From Gehongia tenuis (lineage in GTDB: Bacteria; Bacillota; Clostridia; Christensenellales; NSJ-53), in NCBI RefSeq assembly GCF_014384795.1, contig NZ_JACRSR010000001.1, positions 558,001 through 622,000 of the forward strand: a DNA stretch of 64,000 nucleotides. The letters run 5' to 3'. Position 1 is the first letter of the stretch, and each line of letters opens with the position of its first letter. Position numbers and translations under genes: made by a program. The notes under the pieces were generated by a model that was given only the letters and a program-made list of their open reading frames with translations, searched no databases and was not told the origin of the DNA. This document shows positions 1 to 7,311 of this stretch, one piece after another.

Positions 1-431
1 AGGAGCAGCTGAAGGGCAAGGTGTCCTTTCTTGCGGGCCAGTCGGGGGTGGGCAAATCGTCCATTTTGAACCAGCTTCTGACGGGCGCGGAGCTGGAAAC
101 CGGCCGGGTGAATGAGAAACTGGGCCGGGGCCGGCACACCACCCGCAAGGCGGAGCTTTTGTACAGCCCGGAGGGCTTTTATGTGGCGGACACGCCGGGC
201 TTTTCCCTGCTGTCTTTGGAGGCTATGGAGCCGGAGCGGCTCAAGGAATTTTATCCCGAGTTTGCCCCCTATGAGGGGGAATGCCGGTTCCTTGGATGCA
301 ACCACGGCAGGGAACCGGACTGCGCGGTGGCGGCCGCCGCCGAAGCGGGGGAGATCTCGAAGGCCCGGCTGATGCGCTACCGCAAGCTTTTAAGCGAAAT
401 CGGTGAGATGTGGAGGAATCGCTATGGTTAA
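1..431 (+). CDS. rsgA: Ribosome small subunit-dependent GTPase RsgA, C-terminal part (5' truncated by window edge)
   Basis: Circularly permuted GTPase that helps mature the 30S subunit. The frame is open from the first bases, so the N-terminal OB domain and the early G motifs lie outside the window. Visible are the P-loop GQSGVGKS, the G3 motif DTPGF and a Cys/His zinc-binding stretch (CRFLGCNHGREPDC) that matches the RsgA C-terminal zinc domain. The stop overlaps the rpe start. rsgA followed by rpe and thiN is the order known from Bacillus subtilis (cpgA-rpe-thiN-spoVM-rpmB), which supports the call. Confidence 0.95.
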   Translation, partial: EQLKGKVSFLAGQSGVGKSSILNQLLTGAELETGRVNEKLGRGRHTTRKAELLYSPEGFYVADTPGFSLLSLEAMEPERLKEFYPEFAPYEGECRFLGCNHGREPDCAVAAAAEAGEISKARLMRYRKLLSEIGEMWRNRYG

Positions 432-1068
432 AATTGCACCGTCCATTCTTTCGGCGGACTTTGCCGCCATGGGGGATGCGGTTCGGGAAATGGAGAGGGC
501 GGGCGCCGACCTCATCCATGTGGACGTGATGGACGGGCATTTTGTGCCCAACCTGACCTTTGGGCCGCCCATGGTTTCGGCCATCCGGCCCCATACCCGG
601 CTGCCGCTGGATGTGCACCTGATGGTGGAGGACCCGGGCTGGCTGGTGCCCCTTTTTATCCGGGCGGGCGCGGACTATGTGACGGTCCATGAGGAGGGCA
701 CGCCCCATCTGCACCGGGTGGTGACCGCCATCCGGGAGGGAGGCGCGAAGGCGGGCGTGGCCCTCAATCCGGCGACGCCCCTCGCCATGGTGGAGGACAT
801 CCTGGAGGAGCTGGATATGGTGCTCCTGATGAGCGTCAATCCGGGCTTTGGCGGCCAGTCCTTTATCCCGAAGGCCCTGGAGAGGGTGGAGCGGCTGAAG
901 GCCATGATCGAGACGCGGGGCCTTTCCACGCTGATCGAGGTGGACGGCGGCGTGACCGCGGGGAATGCGGATCAGCTGAAGCGGGCCGGAGCGGACATCC
1001 TGGTGGCGGGCAGCGCCGTGTTCGGCGCGCCGGACCGGCCCAAGGCCATCCGGGAGCTCAGGGGATGA
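424..1068 (+). CDS. rpe: Ribulose-phosphate 3-epimerase
   Basis: Cytosolic TIM-barrel enzyme that interconverts ribulose 5-phosphate and xylulose 5-phosphate in the pentose phosphate pathway. The 214-residue protein has the family signatures: KIAPSILSADF at the N-terminus, HVDVMDGHFVPNLTFGP with metal-binding His and Asp, the SVNPGFGGQSF phosphate loop and EVDGGV with the catalytic Asp. I chose ATG 424, inside the rsgA stop region, because a GGAGG lies about 8 bases upstream; a start at 403 would add residues not usual for the family. It overlaps thiN by 4 bases (ATGA), so translation is probably coupled. Confidence 0.97.
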   Translation: MVKIAPSILSADFAAMGDAVREMERAGADLIHVDVMDGHFVPNLTFGPPMVSAIRPHTRLPLDVHLMVEDPGWLVPLFIRAGADYVTVHEEGTPHLHRVVTAIREGGAKAGVALNPATPLAMVEDILEELDMVLLMSVNPGFGGQSFIPKALERVERLKAMIETRGLSTLIEVDGGVTAGNADQLKRAGADILVAGSAVFGAPDRPKAIRELRG

Positions 1069-1697
1069 GAGCGCTCATCGTGACCGGGGGAGACGCGCCG
1101 CCTTCGGAGCTGCTGCTTCGGGAGGCGGAGGGCGCGGACCTTGTCGTGTGCTGCGACCGGGGCGCCCTTTATGCGCGGAGGGCGGGGCTTCGGCCGGATG
1201 TGATTCTTGGGGACATGGATTCCCTGGAGGATCCGGAGGCATACCGGATGCCCGGCGTCACCTTCATGGAGCTGCCCCGGGAGAAGGACGACACCGACAC
1301 CCTGTACGCCGCCGACTGGTGCGCAAAGGAGGGCTATGGCGAGCTCACGATTCTGGGCGCCATCGGCAGCCGTCTCGACCACACGCTGGCCAATGTGTTT
1401 CTCCTGCTGCGCATGCTGAAAAAAGGCGTGAAGGCGGAGCTTCTGGACGGGCACAACCGGGTGTTCGCGGCGGGGCCGGGCATCGCGAGGCTTCCCGGCG
1501 AGCCGGGCCAAACGGTGTCCCTGCTGCCTCTGGACGGCCCGGTGAGGGTCAAGGAGACCCGGGGCCTGTTCTATCCTATTATGGAGGGAACGCTGCCGCC
1601 GGAATATCCTTACGGGGTGAGCAATGTGATCACCGGCCTGCCGGCGGAGGTGGAGATCGAATCGGGGCACCTGGCTGTGTTTTTGGTGCGGGAATAA
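1065..1697 (+). CDS. thiN: Thiamine pyrophosphokinase
   Basis: Transfers pyrophosphate from ATP to thiamine to make thiamine pyrophosphate. The 210-residue protein shows the family pattern: a Rossmann-like N-terminal domain with CDRGA and DVILGDMDS, then EKDDTDTLYAADW (the acidic metal/ATP motif) and GAIGSRLDHTLAN, and a small C-terminal beta domain ending in SGHLAVFLVRE. The start overlaps the rpe stop by 4 bases and the gene ends at a strong terminator, so it closes the rsgA-rpe-thiN transcript. It follows established synteny with Bacillus. Confidence 0.95.
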   Translation: MRALIVTGGDAPPSELLLREAEGADLVVCCDRGALYARRAGLRPDVILGDMDSLEDPEAYRMPGVTFMELPREKDDTDTLYAADWCAKEGYGELTILGAIGSRLDHTLANVFLLLRMLKKGVKAELLDGHNRVFAAGPGIARLPGEPGQTVSLLPLDGPVRVKETRGLFYPIMEGTLPPEYPYGVSNVITGLPAEVEIESGHLAVFLVRE

Positions 1698-1701
1698 AAA
1701 T

Positions 1702-1730
1702 AAAAGGATGGTTTTGGAACCATCCTTTTT
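1702..1730 (+). terminator. Rho-independent terminator after thiN
   Basis: A 12-bp perfect stem (AAAAGGATGGTT / AACCATCCTTTT) with a TTGG loop followed by T residues begins 4 bases after the thiN stop. Confidence 0.93.
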
Positions 1731-1776
1731 CTATTGCGTATAATGAACTAGGATAAGGAACGGGAGGGATTCAGCC

Positions 1777-1929
1777 ATGGCCAGATGCCGCAGTGCCAAC
1801 AAAATCGCGGGTTTCGTGCTCATTGGGATCGGGGCGCTGGTCCTCATTCTCGCCATCCCCGGCTGGATTTGGGCCGTTCTCATCGGCGGCGCTCTCATCT
1901 TGGTGGGCGCGGCCCTGGTCAAGTGTTAG
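1777..1929 (+). CDS. Small hydrophobic membrane protein (50 aa), unknown function
   Basis: I do not recognise this gene. ATG 1777 has a GGGAGG about 9 bases upstream. The 50-residue product has a short charged start (MARCRSANK) and then two nearly continuous hydrophobic stretches rich in Ile, Leu, Val and Gly, split by a Pro-Gly-Trp turn, so it should form a membrane hairpin or one long helix. It lies between thiN and spoVM, with 16 bases to the spoVM start. That position suggests possible co-expression with spoVM in the mother cell, but this is inference only. Confidence 0.6.
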   Translation: MARCRSANKIAGFVLIGIGALVLILAIPGWIWAVLIGGALILVGAALVKC

Positions 1930-1945
1930 AAGGGAGAGATGAAGG

Positions 1946-2014
1946 GTGAAAATCTATTGTGTGCGTGCGCCTTGGTTCATGAGAGGCATTTTAAAAAAGC
2001 TGTTCGGAAAATAA
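1946..2014 (+). CDS. spoVM: SpoVM-like spore membrane-curvature peptide (22 aa)
   Basis: The peptide encoded from GTG 1946, MKIYCVRAPWFMRGILKKLFGK, is one amphipathic helix. In Bacillus SpoVM, a peptide of this kind recognises the convex outer forespore membrane and anchors the coat ATPase SpoIVA. The pattern MK-hydrophobic-hydrophobic-x-x-x-P-x-F-hydrophobic-x-GI-hydrophobic-x-x-hydrophobic-hydrophobic-G matches SpoVM, including the helix-breaking Pro at position 9. Its place between thiN and rpmB is exactly the Bacillus position. The start is GTG with GGGAG upstream; an ATG at 1939 is in another frame. It is only 22 residues long, against 26 in Bacillus, and would be missed by most gene callers. 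Confidence 0.85.
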   Translation: MKIYCVRAPWFMRGILKKLFGK

Positions 2015-2023
2015 GGACATACG

Positions 2024-2053
2024 AAAAAAACGTGGTGTGCACCACGTTTTTTT
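2024..2053. terminator. Bidirectional terminator between spoVM and rpmB
   Basis: A dyad of seven A, CGTGGT, a GTGC loop, ACCACG and seven T gives a hairpin with a T tract in both directions. It serves the converging spoVM (+) and rpmB (-) transcripts. Confidence 0.9.
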
Positions 2054-2064
2054 GTTTTCCGAAA

Positions 2065-2256
2065 TTAAACGTTGCGTTCCACCTTGCCGGACCGCAGGCA
2101 CCGCGTGCATACATAAGCGGTCTTGGGAGCGCCATTCAGAATGATCCGCACCTTCTGGACATTGGGAGCCCAGACCCTGCGGGTTTTCTTGTGGGAATGG
2201 CTGACGTTGTTACCGGAAACTACGCCTTTATGACAAATTGCGCAGTATTTGGCCAT
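2065..2256 (-). CDS. rpmB: 50S ribosomal protein L28
   Basis: Structural protein of the large ribosomal subunit, 63 residues. It shows the L28 pattern: a start AKYCAICHKGVVSGNNVSHS with paired cysteines, the basic centre HKKTRRVWAPN, and a second cysteine pair in VCTRCLRSGKV; this is the zinc-binding, four-cysteine form. The chosen ATG (MAKYC) has AAGGAGGTG about 6 bases upstream, which excludes the 7 residues of a longer frame. It is a single-gene transcript opposite to its neighbours, with its own promoter at 2311-2339. Confidence 0.96.
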   Translation of the reverse strand: MAKYCAICHKGVVSGNNVSHSHKKTRRVWAPNVQKVRIILNGAPKTAYVCTRCLRSGKVERNV

Positions 2257-2310
2257 CTCGAGCACCTCCTTTTGCAACCTACCGCATAATTCAAACTCAA
2301 AGCAAATATA

Positions 2311-2339
2311 ATTCTACCATCGCGGACTGGGTTTGGCAA
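2311..2339 (-). promoter_or_regulatory. Sigma-A-type promoter of rpmB
   Basis: On the minus strand, TTGCCA (2339-2334) and TAGAAT (2316-2311) are separated by exactly 17 bases and lie upstream of the rpmB ribosome binding site. Confidence 0.7.
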
Positions 2340-2400
2340 CCACCCAGGACCAAAAAATTTGAAAACTCAGGCCGTTTGTGCTAATTTTACGCAATTCTTA

Positions 2401-2429
2401 TTGCTTCTCATACCAAAATGAGATAGAAT
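2401..2429 (+). promoter_or_regulatory. Sigma-A-type promoter of the asp23-fakA-recG run
   Basis: TTGCTT (2401-2406) and TAGAAT (2424-2429) are 17 bases apart and 36 bases before the Asp23-family start. The spacer contains a small dyad (TCTCAT / ATGAGA). Confidence 0.65.
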
Positions 2430-2464
2430 AAAGAGAATTGCGGAGGTTGAAAGGAGGAGTCTTC

Positions 2465-2815
2465 ATGCCGGGTAAGATTGTCAATACGCTGGGCACGATC
2501 CAAATCAACGACGATGTGGTGGCCATGCTGGCCGGAATGGCCACGGTGGAATGCTACGGTATTGTGGGTATGGCCTCGAAGAGGGCGACCGACGGTATTG
2601 TGGAACTGCTGGGCCGGGAAAATCTGTCCAGGGGCGTGAAGGTGACCACGAAGGAAAGCGCCGTGGTGATCGATCTGTACGTCATCATGGAATACGGCAC
2701 GACCATTGCGACCGTAGCTTCCAACGTGGTGGATACCGTCAAATACACCGTGGAAAAGACGACGGGCCTTACGGTGGAAGCCGTGAATGTGACCGTCGAG
2801 GGAATCCGTCTATAA
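2465..2815 (+). CDS. Asp23/Gls24 family envelope stress response protein (YloU-like)
   Basis: The 116-residue protein has an Asp23-type fold signature: GTIQINDDVVAMLAGMATVE near the start, then the pattern of VVIDLYVIMEYG and a C-terminal VNVTVEGIRL. These small proteins associate with the membrane or envelope stress; the biochemical role is not settled. It stands immediately upstream of the DAK-domain gene, as yloU-yloV in Bacillus, which supports orthology with YloU. The start ATG 2465 follows GGAGGAG with good spacing; the longer frame from 2438 lacks such a site. Confidence 0.88.
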   Translation: MPGKIVNTLGTIQINDDVVAMLAGMATVECYGIVGMASKRATDGIVELLGRENLSRGVKVTTKESAVVIDLYVIMEYGTTIATVASNVVDTVKYTVEKTTGLTVEAVNVTVEGIRL

Positions 2816-2844
2816 AAGATCCAAGGTTTATGGGAGGAAAGGTT

Positions 2845-4506
2845 TTGGCTAACGAGGTTATTGATGCGGGCACACTAAAACGGATGGCGGAAGCTGCCGC
2901 GGGCTATCTGGAGCAGCAAAAGGCCAACGTGGATGCGCTCAATGTGTTTCCTGTGCCCGATGGCGACACCGGGACGAACATGTCTCAGACCGTGCGTTCG
3001 GCTTACGAGGAGGTCAGCCGGGTCCAGTCGGACAGCCTGGAGGAAGTGGCGAAAGCCCTCTCGAAGGGCGCTTTGAAGGGCGCCAGGGGCAACTCAGGCG
3101 TTATTTTGTCCCAGATCTTCCGGGGCTTTGCCCAGGTGGTCGGGAGCGTGGATGCGGCGGACGGCACGGTGCTCGCGAAGGCCTTCTCCAGCGGCGTCAA
3201 GATGGCCTACAAGGCGGTCATGAAGCCCAAGGAGGGCACCATTCTCACCGTGGCCCGTGTATCCGCCGAGGAAGTGGAGAAATACGTAAAGAAGGTCAAG
3301 ACCGCCTCTCCCATGATGGTGATGAAGCGGCTTATCGCCAAGGCGGAGGAGACCCTGAAAAAAACGCCGGATATGCTTCCCGTTTTGAAGGAAGCGGGCG
3401 TGGTGGACGCCGGCGGCGTGGGTCTTATCTGGATTTTCAAGGGCTTTCAGGTCGCTATCGAGGGCAAACCCCTGCCGGAGATGATTCCGCTGCCCCAAAC
3501 GGCGGCGGCTCTGCCGGACAGCGTCACGGCCCAGCAGCCGGAAACGGCGGACATCAAGTTCGGTTACTGCACCGAATTCTTCATTAAAAATATCCAGGAA
3601 GGCGTCTCGGACAAGGACGTTGAAAAGTTCAAGAAATATTTGAAGAAGATTGGCGACTCCCAGGTGGTGGTGGGCGATCTTTCCATGCTGAAGGTGCATG
3701 TCCACAGCAACGAGCCGGGCAATATCCTGCAGGAAGCTTTGAAGCTGGGCGAGCTGTCCGGCATCAAAATTGATAACATGCGGGAGCAGCACCGGGAAAT
3801 CTTTGAGGATCTGGTCCCCGCCCCGGCGCCCGCCGAGCCCATGAAGGAAATGGGCATGGTGGCGGTGGTGAGCGGCGAGGGCCTTTCGGAAATCTTCCGC
3901 GGGCTGATGGTGGACGGCATCGTCTCCGGCGGCCAGAGCATGAATCCCAGCACCGCGGACATCGCCGCGGCGGTGGAGAGCGTGAACGCGAGGAACGTGT
4001 TCGTCTTCCCGGACAACAAGAACATCGTTCTTGCGGCGGAGCAGGCTCAGGAAATGGTGGAGGGCAGGAAGATCATCGTCATTCCCACCAAATCCATTCC
4101 CCAGGGCATTGCGGCCATCTTGGCCTTCCATCCCGAGCTTTCGGTTGCGGAAAACACCGAGCGGATGATGCAGGCCTACGACAAGGTGAAAACCGGCCAG
4201 ATCACCCGGGCCGTTCGGGATACCAGCCTCAACGGGACCAAGATTCACGACGGCGATGTGCTGGGCCTTCTGGACGGCGACATTCAGCACGTGGGGCAGG
4301 ATTCCCAGGACATCTCCATGGCCCTTCTGCACAGCATGGTGAACAACGAGGATGAGGAGTTCATCACCGTCTACGCCGGAGAGGGCGTCACGCCCGAGCA
4401 GAAGGATCGACTGGCGAGGTCCATCGAAGCGGCCTTTCCCGATTGCGATCTGGAAATCCATGACGGCGGCCAGCCGCTGTATGAGTACATCTTTTCCGTG
4501 GAATAA
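2845..4506 (+). CDS. fakA: DAK2-domain kinase, FakA/YloV family (fatty acid kinase ATP-binding subunit)
   Basis: Family members use ATP to phosphorylate fatty acids presented by a separate FakB protein. The 553-residue protein begins with the DhaL-like ATP-binding domain (NVFPVPDGDTGTNM, whose aspartates bind Mg; then GARGNSGVILSQIFRGF at about residues 75-95) and continues with the middle and C-terminal FakA domains (about 300-553). I prefer TTG 2845 because GGAGGAAA lies 6 bases before it; an in-frame ATG at 2830 has no comparable site. No fakB is present in the window, so the partner must be elsewhere. It follows asp23, as yloU-yloV. Confidence 0.9.
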   Translation: MANEVIDAGTLKRMAEAAAGYLEQQKANVDALNVFPVPDGDTGTNMSQTVRSAYEEVSRVQSDSLEEVAKALSKGALKGARGNSGVILSQIFRGFAQVVGSVDAADGTVLAKAFSSGVKMAYKAVMKPKEGTILTVARVSAEEVEKYVKKVKTASPMMVMKRLIAKAEETLKKTPDMLPVLKEAGVVDAGGVGLIWIFKGFQVAIEGKPLPEMIPLPQTAAALPDSVTAQQPETADIKFGYCTEFFIKNIQEGVSDKDVEKFKKYLKKIGDSQVVVGDLSMLKVHVHSNEPGNILQEALKLGELSGIKIDNMREQHREIFEDLVPAPAPAEPMKEMGMVAVVSGEGLSEIFRGLMVDGIVSGGQSMNPSTADIAAAVESVNARNVFVFPDNKNIVLAAEQAQEMVEGRKIIVIPTKSIPQGIAAILAFHPELSVAENTERMMQAYDKVKTGQITRAVRDTSLNGTKIHDGDVLGLLDGDIQHVGQDSQDISMALLHSMVNNEDEEFITVYAGEGVTPEQKDRLARSIEAAFPDCDLEIHDGGQPLYEYIFSVE

Positions 4507-4516
4507 GCGATTTGTG

Positions 4517-4547
4517 AAATGCCAGAGCTTTTCTGGCATTTTTCTTT
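4517..4547 (+). terminator. Terminator between fakA and recG
   Basis: A 10-bp stem AAATGCCAGA / TCTGGCATTT with a 5-base loop followed by a T-rich tract lies 10 bases after the fakA stop. recG starts 15 bases later, so it may rely on read-through. Confidence 0.8.
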
Positions 4548-4562
4548 TTTGGGAGGATCGAA

Positions 4563-6563
4563 TTGGAACTGACAGCGCTGAAGGGTGTGGGCCCGAAAAG
4601 AGCGGAGCAGCTGGAACGGCTGGGGGTGCGGGAGGTGCGCGATCTTTGGACCCTCTTTCCCCGGGATTACGAGGTCTTTGATGACTTCACCGCCATTGCG
4701 GCCATCCGGGAGAGCGGCGTATATACCCTCCGGGCCCGGGTGGTGGACGAGCCCAGGACCAGCTATGTGCGAAGAAATTTCTCCGTCACCCGCTTCAAAA
4801 TCGACGACGGCACGGGCCGGATTTCCTGCGTCTATTACAACCAGCCCTATGTGGCTCAGGCCTTCCACGAGGGGGAGTTCCACGCCTTCCGGGGCAGGGT
4901 GGCGCGGGAGTTCGGAGGACAGATGCAAAACCCCGCCCACCGGCTGTACGTGGAGGGGGAGGTGCAGCGTCCGCTTCCCGTCTATCCCAGGGTGCAGGGG
5001 CTCCATCAGAAGGTGGTGCGGGATGCCGCAGCCCAGGCGCTGAAGTTTCTTGACGTGCGGGACATGCTGCCCCCCGAGGTGCGGGAAAAGGGGGGACTCA
5101 TGGAACTGGCCGACGCCATTTTGGAGGTGCATTGCCCCGCCAGCCGGGAGAGGCTGGCGGCGGCGGAGCAGCGGCTGATGGTGGAGGAGATGCTCTCCTT
5201 CCAGCTAACCGTGCAGCGCCGCCGGGTGGAGCGGGAGCGAACGCCCGGCCAGGTCCTTTCCGCGCCGCCGGAACTGAAGGAGGCGCTTGCGGCCCTGCCC
5301 TATGAACTCACCGGCGCTCAAAAGCGGGTGCTCGGGGAAATCCTTGACGATTTGTCAAGGCCCCATCCCATGGCCCGGCTGGTTCAGGGGGACGTGGGTT
5401 CGGGCAAGACGGTGCTCGCCTTTTTGAGCCTTCTCACGGCGGCAAAGAACGGCGTGCAGGGAGCGCTGATGGCGCCCACGGAGATTCTGGCCCGCCAGCA
5501 CTTTGCGGAGGCCCAGAAGTTCTTTCGTCCCTTTGGGGTGCGGGTGGGCCTCATTCTGGGCAGCCAAAAGGAGCGTGAAAAGCGGGACGGCCGGGAGCGG
5601 ACGGAGCTTGGAGCATGGGATGTGGTGATCGGCACCCATGCGCTGATTCAGGGCTCGGTGCGCTTCCGAAACCTCGGCCTCGTGGTCACCGACGAACAGC
5701 ACCGCTTCGGCGCCCAGCAGCGCCAGGTGCTGGTGGACAAGGGCGCGGCGCCCCATGTCCTCGTCATGTCCGCAACGCCCATCCCAAGAAGCCTGTCCCT
5801 CATCCTTTACGGGGATTTGGACGTGTCGGCGGTGGACGAGCTGCCGCCGGGCCGCAAGCCCATCGAGACGAAACGGGTGCGGGAGGCGCGGCGGCGGGAT
5901 CTGTACGATTTCATCTATCGGCGGGCAAAGACGGGCGGGCAGGCCTATGTGGTCTGCCCGCTGGTGGAGGATTCGGAGGACCTGGACGTGCGCTCCGCCG
6001 AGAGCGTCTACCAGGAACTGAAAAGGGCCATGAAGGGCGTTTCCATCGCCTATCTCCACGGAAGGATGAAGTCCGGCGAGAAGGAGGCGGTCATCGAACG
6101 CTTCCGCAAAAATGAGGTGCAGGTGCTGGTGTCCACCACCGTGGTGGAGGTGGGGGTGAACGTGCCCAATGCCACCGTCATGGTCATCGAAAACGCCGAG
6201 CGGTTCGGGCTTGCCCAGCTCCACCAGCTTCGCGGCCGGGTGGGCCGGGGCGGGGAGGCCTCCTACTGTTTTTTGCTCGAACAGGAGGGCAGTGCCCGGC
6301 TGGACGTGCTGGCCCGCACCCAGGACGGTTTTGAAATCGCCCGGGAGGATCTAAGGATGCGGGGCCCGGGAGAGATGATGGGCGGAAGGCAGAGCGGCAT
6401 GATGAGCTTTAAGACGGCGGGTTTCGGCCTTGGCCTCTCCGATGTGGAAAGGGCCCGGGATCTTGCGGTGGAACTCCTTCGCACCCGGCCCGAGCTGGCC
6501 TACGCTATCCCGGAGCACAGCCTGTTTTCCTTCGATGGGCTGGGAAGCTGGGCGGTCCATTAG
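4563..6563 (+). CDS. recG: ATP-dependent DNA helicase RecG
   Basis: Superfamily 2 helicase that regresses stalled replication forks and processes branched recombination intermediates. In its 666 residues: an N-terminal HhH-like LKGVGPKRAEQLERLG, an OB wedge domain (about 60-150), helicase motif I GDVGSGKT near residue 277, motif Ia APTEILARQH, motif II DEQH in VVTDEQHRFG, motif III SATPIPRSL, and motifs V-VI (STTVVEVGVNVPNA; QLRGRVGRGG). The start is TTG 4563 with GGGAGG upstream. The C-terminus ends soon after the RecG-specific region. The recG downstream of asp23-fakA arrangement is common in Firmicutes. Confidence 0.97.
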   Translation: MELTALKGVGPKRAEQLERLGVREVRDLWTLFPRDYEVFDDFTAIAAIRESGVYTLRARVVDEPRTSYVRRNFSVTRFKIDDGTGRISCVYYNQPYVAQAFHEGEFHAFRGRVAREFGGQMQNPAHRLYVEGEVQRPLPVYPRVQGLHQKVVRDAAAQALKFLDVRDMLPPEVREKGGLMELADAILEVHCPASRERLAAAEQRLMVEEMLSFQLTVQRRRVERERTPGQVLSAPPELKEALAALPYELTGAQKRVLGEILDDLSRPHPMARLVQGDVGSGKTVLAFLSLLTAAKNGVQGALMAPTEILARQHFAEAQKFFRPFGVRVGLILGSQKEREKRDGRERTELGAWDVVIGTHALIQGSVRFRNLGLVVTDEQHRFGAQQRQVLVDKGAAPHVLVMSATPIPRSLSLILYGDLDVSAVDELPPGRKPIETKRVREARRRDLYDFIYRRAKTGGQAYVVCPLVEDSEDLDVRSAESVYQELKRAMKGVSIAYLHGRMKSGEKEAVIERFRKNEVQVLVSTTVVEVGVNVPNATVMVIENAERFGLAQLHQLRGRVGRGGEASYCFLLEQEGSARLDVLARTQDGFEIAREDLRMRGPGEMMGGRQSGMMSFKTAGFGLGLSDVERARDLAVELLRTRPELAYAIPEHSLFSFDGLGSWAVH

Positions 6564-6570
6564 ATTGAGG

Positions 6571-6608
6571 AAAAACGCGGTGAAAAATTTTTTTCGCCGC
6601 GTTTTTTT
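6571..6608. terminator. Terminator after recG
   Basis: A 10-bp perfect stem AAAAACGCGG / CCGCGTTTTT is followed by more T residues, starting 8 bases after the recG stop. Confidence 0.85.
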
Positions 6609-6685
6609 ATGTTTGAAATTACCAGCGTAAAAGCATTTCGCTTTGGACAAAGTATTCTTGCATCGAAAAGGAGGTGAAAAACAAC

Positions 6686-6880
6686 ATGGCTAGCAGCAAT
6701 AACAGAGTTGTGGTTCCCGAGGCCAAGCAGGCTTTGGACAAGATGAAGTACGAAATCGCTCAGGAGATGGGTCTTCAGTACAACGGTTACAAGGGTGACC
6801 TGACCTCCAAGCAGAACGGCAGCGTGGGTGGCGAAATGGTGCGCCGCATGATCGAAGACTATCAGAACGCGAACAAGTAA
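6686..6880 (+). CDS. Alpha/beta-type small acid-soluble spore protein (64 aa)
   Basis: DNA-coating protein of the dormant spore that protects DNA and is degraded by the GPR protease at germination. The product has both family hallmarks: VVPEAKQALDKMKYEIAQEMG, which holds the GPR cleavage region (conserved E-I-A), and GDLTSKQNGSVGGEMVRRMI. ATG 6686 (MASSNN) follows AAGGAGGTG; the ATG at 6674 lies inside that binding site. A second SASP gene follows within 40 bases. Such genes are usually forespore sigma-G dependent; I could not fix a convincing sigma-G promoter here. Confidence 0.95.
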   Translation: MASSNNRVVVPEAKQALDKMKYEIAQEMGLQYNGYKGDLTSKQNGSVGGEMVRRMIEDYQNANK

Positions 6881-6915
6881 TTCCATCTCTATCGGGATAA
6901 GGAGGTGAAACAACA

Positions 6916-7131
6916 ATGGCTAGCAACAATTCCGGACGTCAGAACCGTTTGACGGTGCCCGAGGCGAAGCAGGCGATGAACAACATGAAGTTTGAGATCG
7001 CCAACGAGCTGGGCGTGAACCTGAAGCAGGGTTACAATGGTGATCTGACCAGCCGCGAGAACGGCTATGTGGGTGGCTACATGGTCAAGCGGATGATCGA
7101 GCAGCAGGAGCGCTCCATGATGGGCAAATAA
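6916..7131 (+). CDS. Alpha/beta-type small acid-soluble spore protein (71 aa)
   Basis: A paralogue of the preceding SASP gene, with LTVPEAKQAMNNMKFEIANE around the GPR protease site and GDLTSRENGYVGGYMVKRMI at the second conserved block. It differs by an insertion near residues 34-38 (NLKQG) and a longer C-terminal tail. AAGGAGGTG precedes ATG 6916 by 7 bases. The tandem pair suggests a recent duplication with divergence. Expected location is the forespore nucleoid. Confidence 0.95.
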   Translation: MASNNSGRQNRLTVPEAKQAMNNMKFEIANELGVNLKQGYNGDLTSRENGYVGGYMVKRMIEQQERSMMGK

Positions 7132-7240
7132 GTTAGGTTGTACCATTCTTTTGCGTACTGCTTTCCAATATAAACAAGACAGCCTTGGGCATTTTGAAAA
7201 AACATCGCTTTTGGAGAAATGACCAGGGTTGTTTTTTTGG

Positions 7241-7269
7241 TTGACAAGGCTTTTTGTTGTGCTTATAAT
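7241..7269 (+). promoter_or_regulatory. Consensus sigma-A promoter of the his operon
   Basis: A perfect TTGACA (7241-7246) and a perfect TATAAT (7264-7269) are separated by 17 bases. Transcription should begin near 7276, about 36 bases before hisZ. Confidence 0.9.
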
Positions 7270-7284
7270 TTACTAAAGTAAATT
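7267..7284. promoter_or_regulatory. 18-bp operator-like dyad over the his promoter start region
   Basis: AATTTACT-AA-AGTAAATT is an exact inverted repeat that overlaps the last half of the -10 box and the expected transcription start. This is where a repressor would bind. TrpR-like YerC/HisR proteins are known candidate repressors of his genes in Firmicutes, but no regulator gene lies nearby, so the link is inference. Confidence 0.7.
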
Positions 7285-7311
7285 GCTAAATCGATAAAAC
7301 GGAGGCCGGTC

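Noticed and set aside
1939..2289. 116-codon plus-strand frame starting at 1939
   Set aside because: It runs through spoVM in another frame, a terminator and antisense to rpmB; no coding features.
3094..4539. Long minus-strand frame antisense to fakA
   Set aside because: Composition is that of an antisense shadow (His/Leu/Gly rich), with no ribosome binding site; fakA is well supported.
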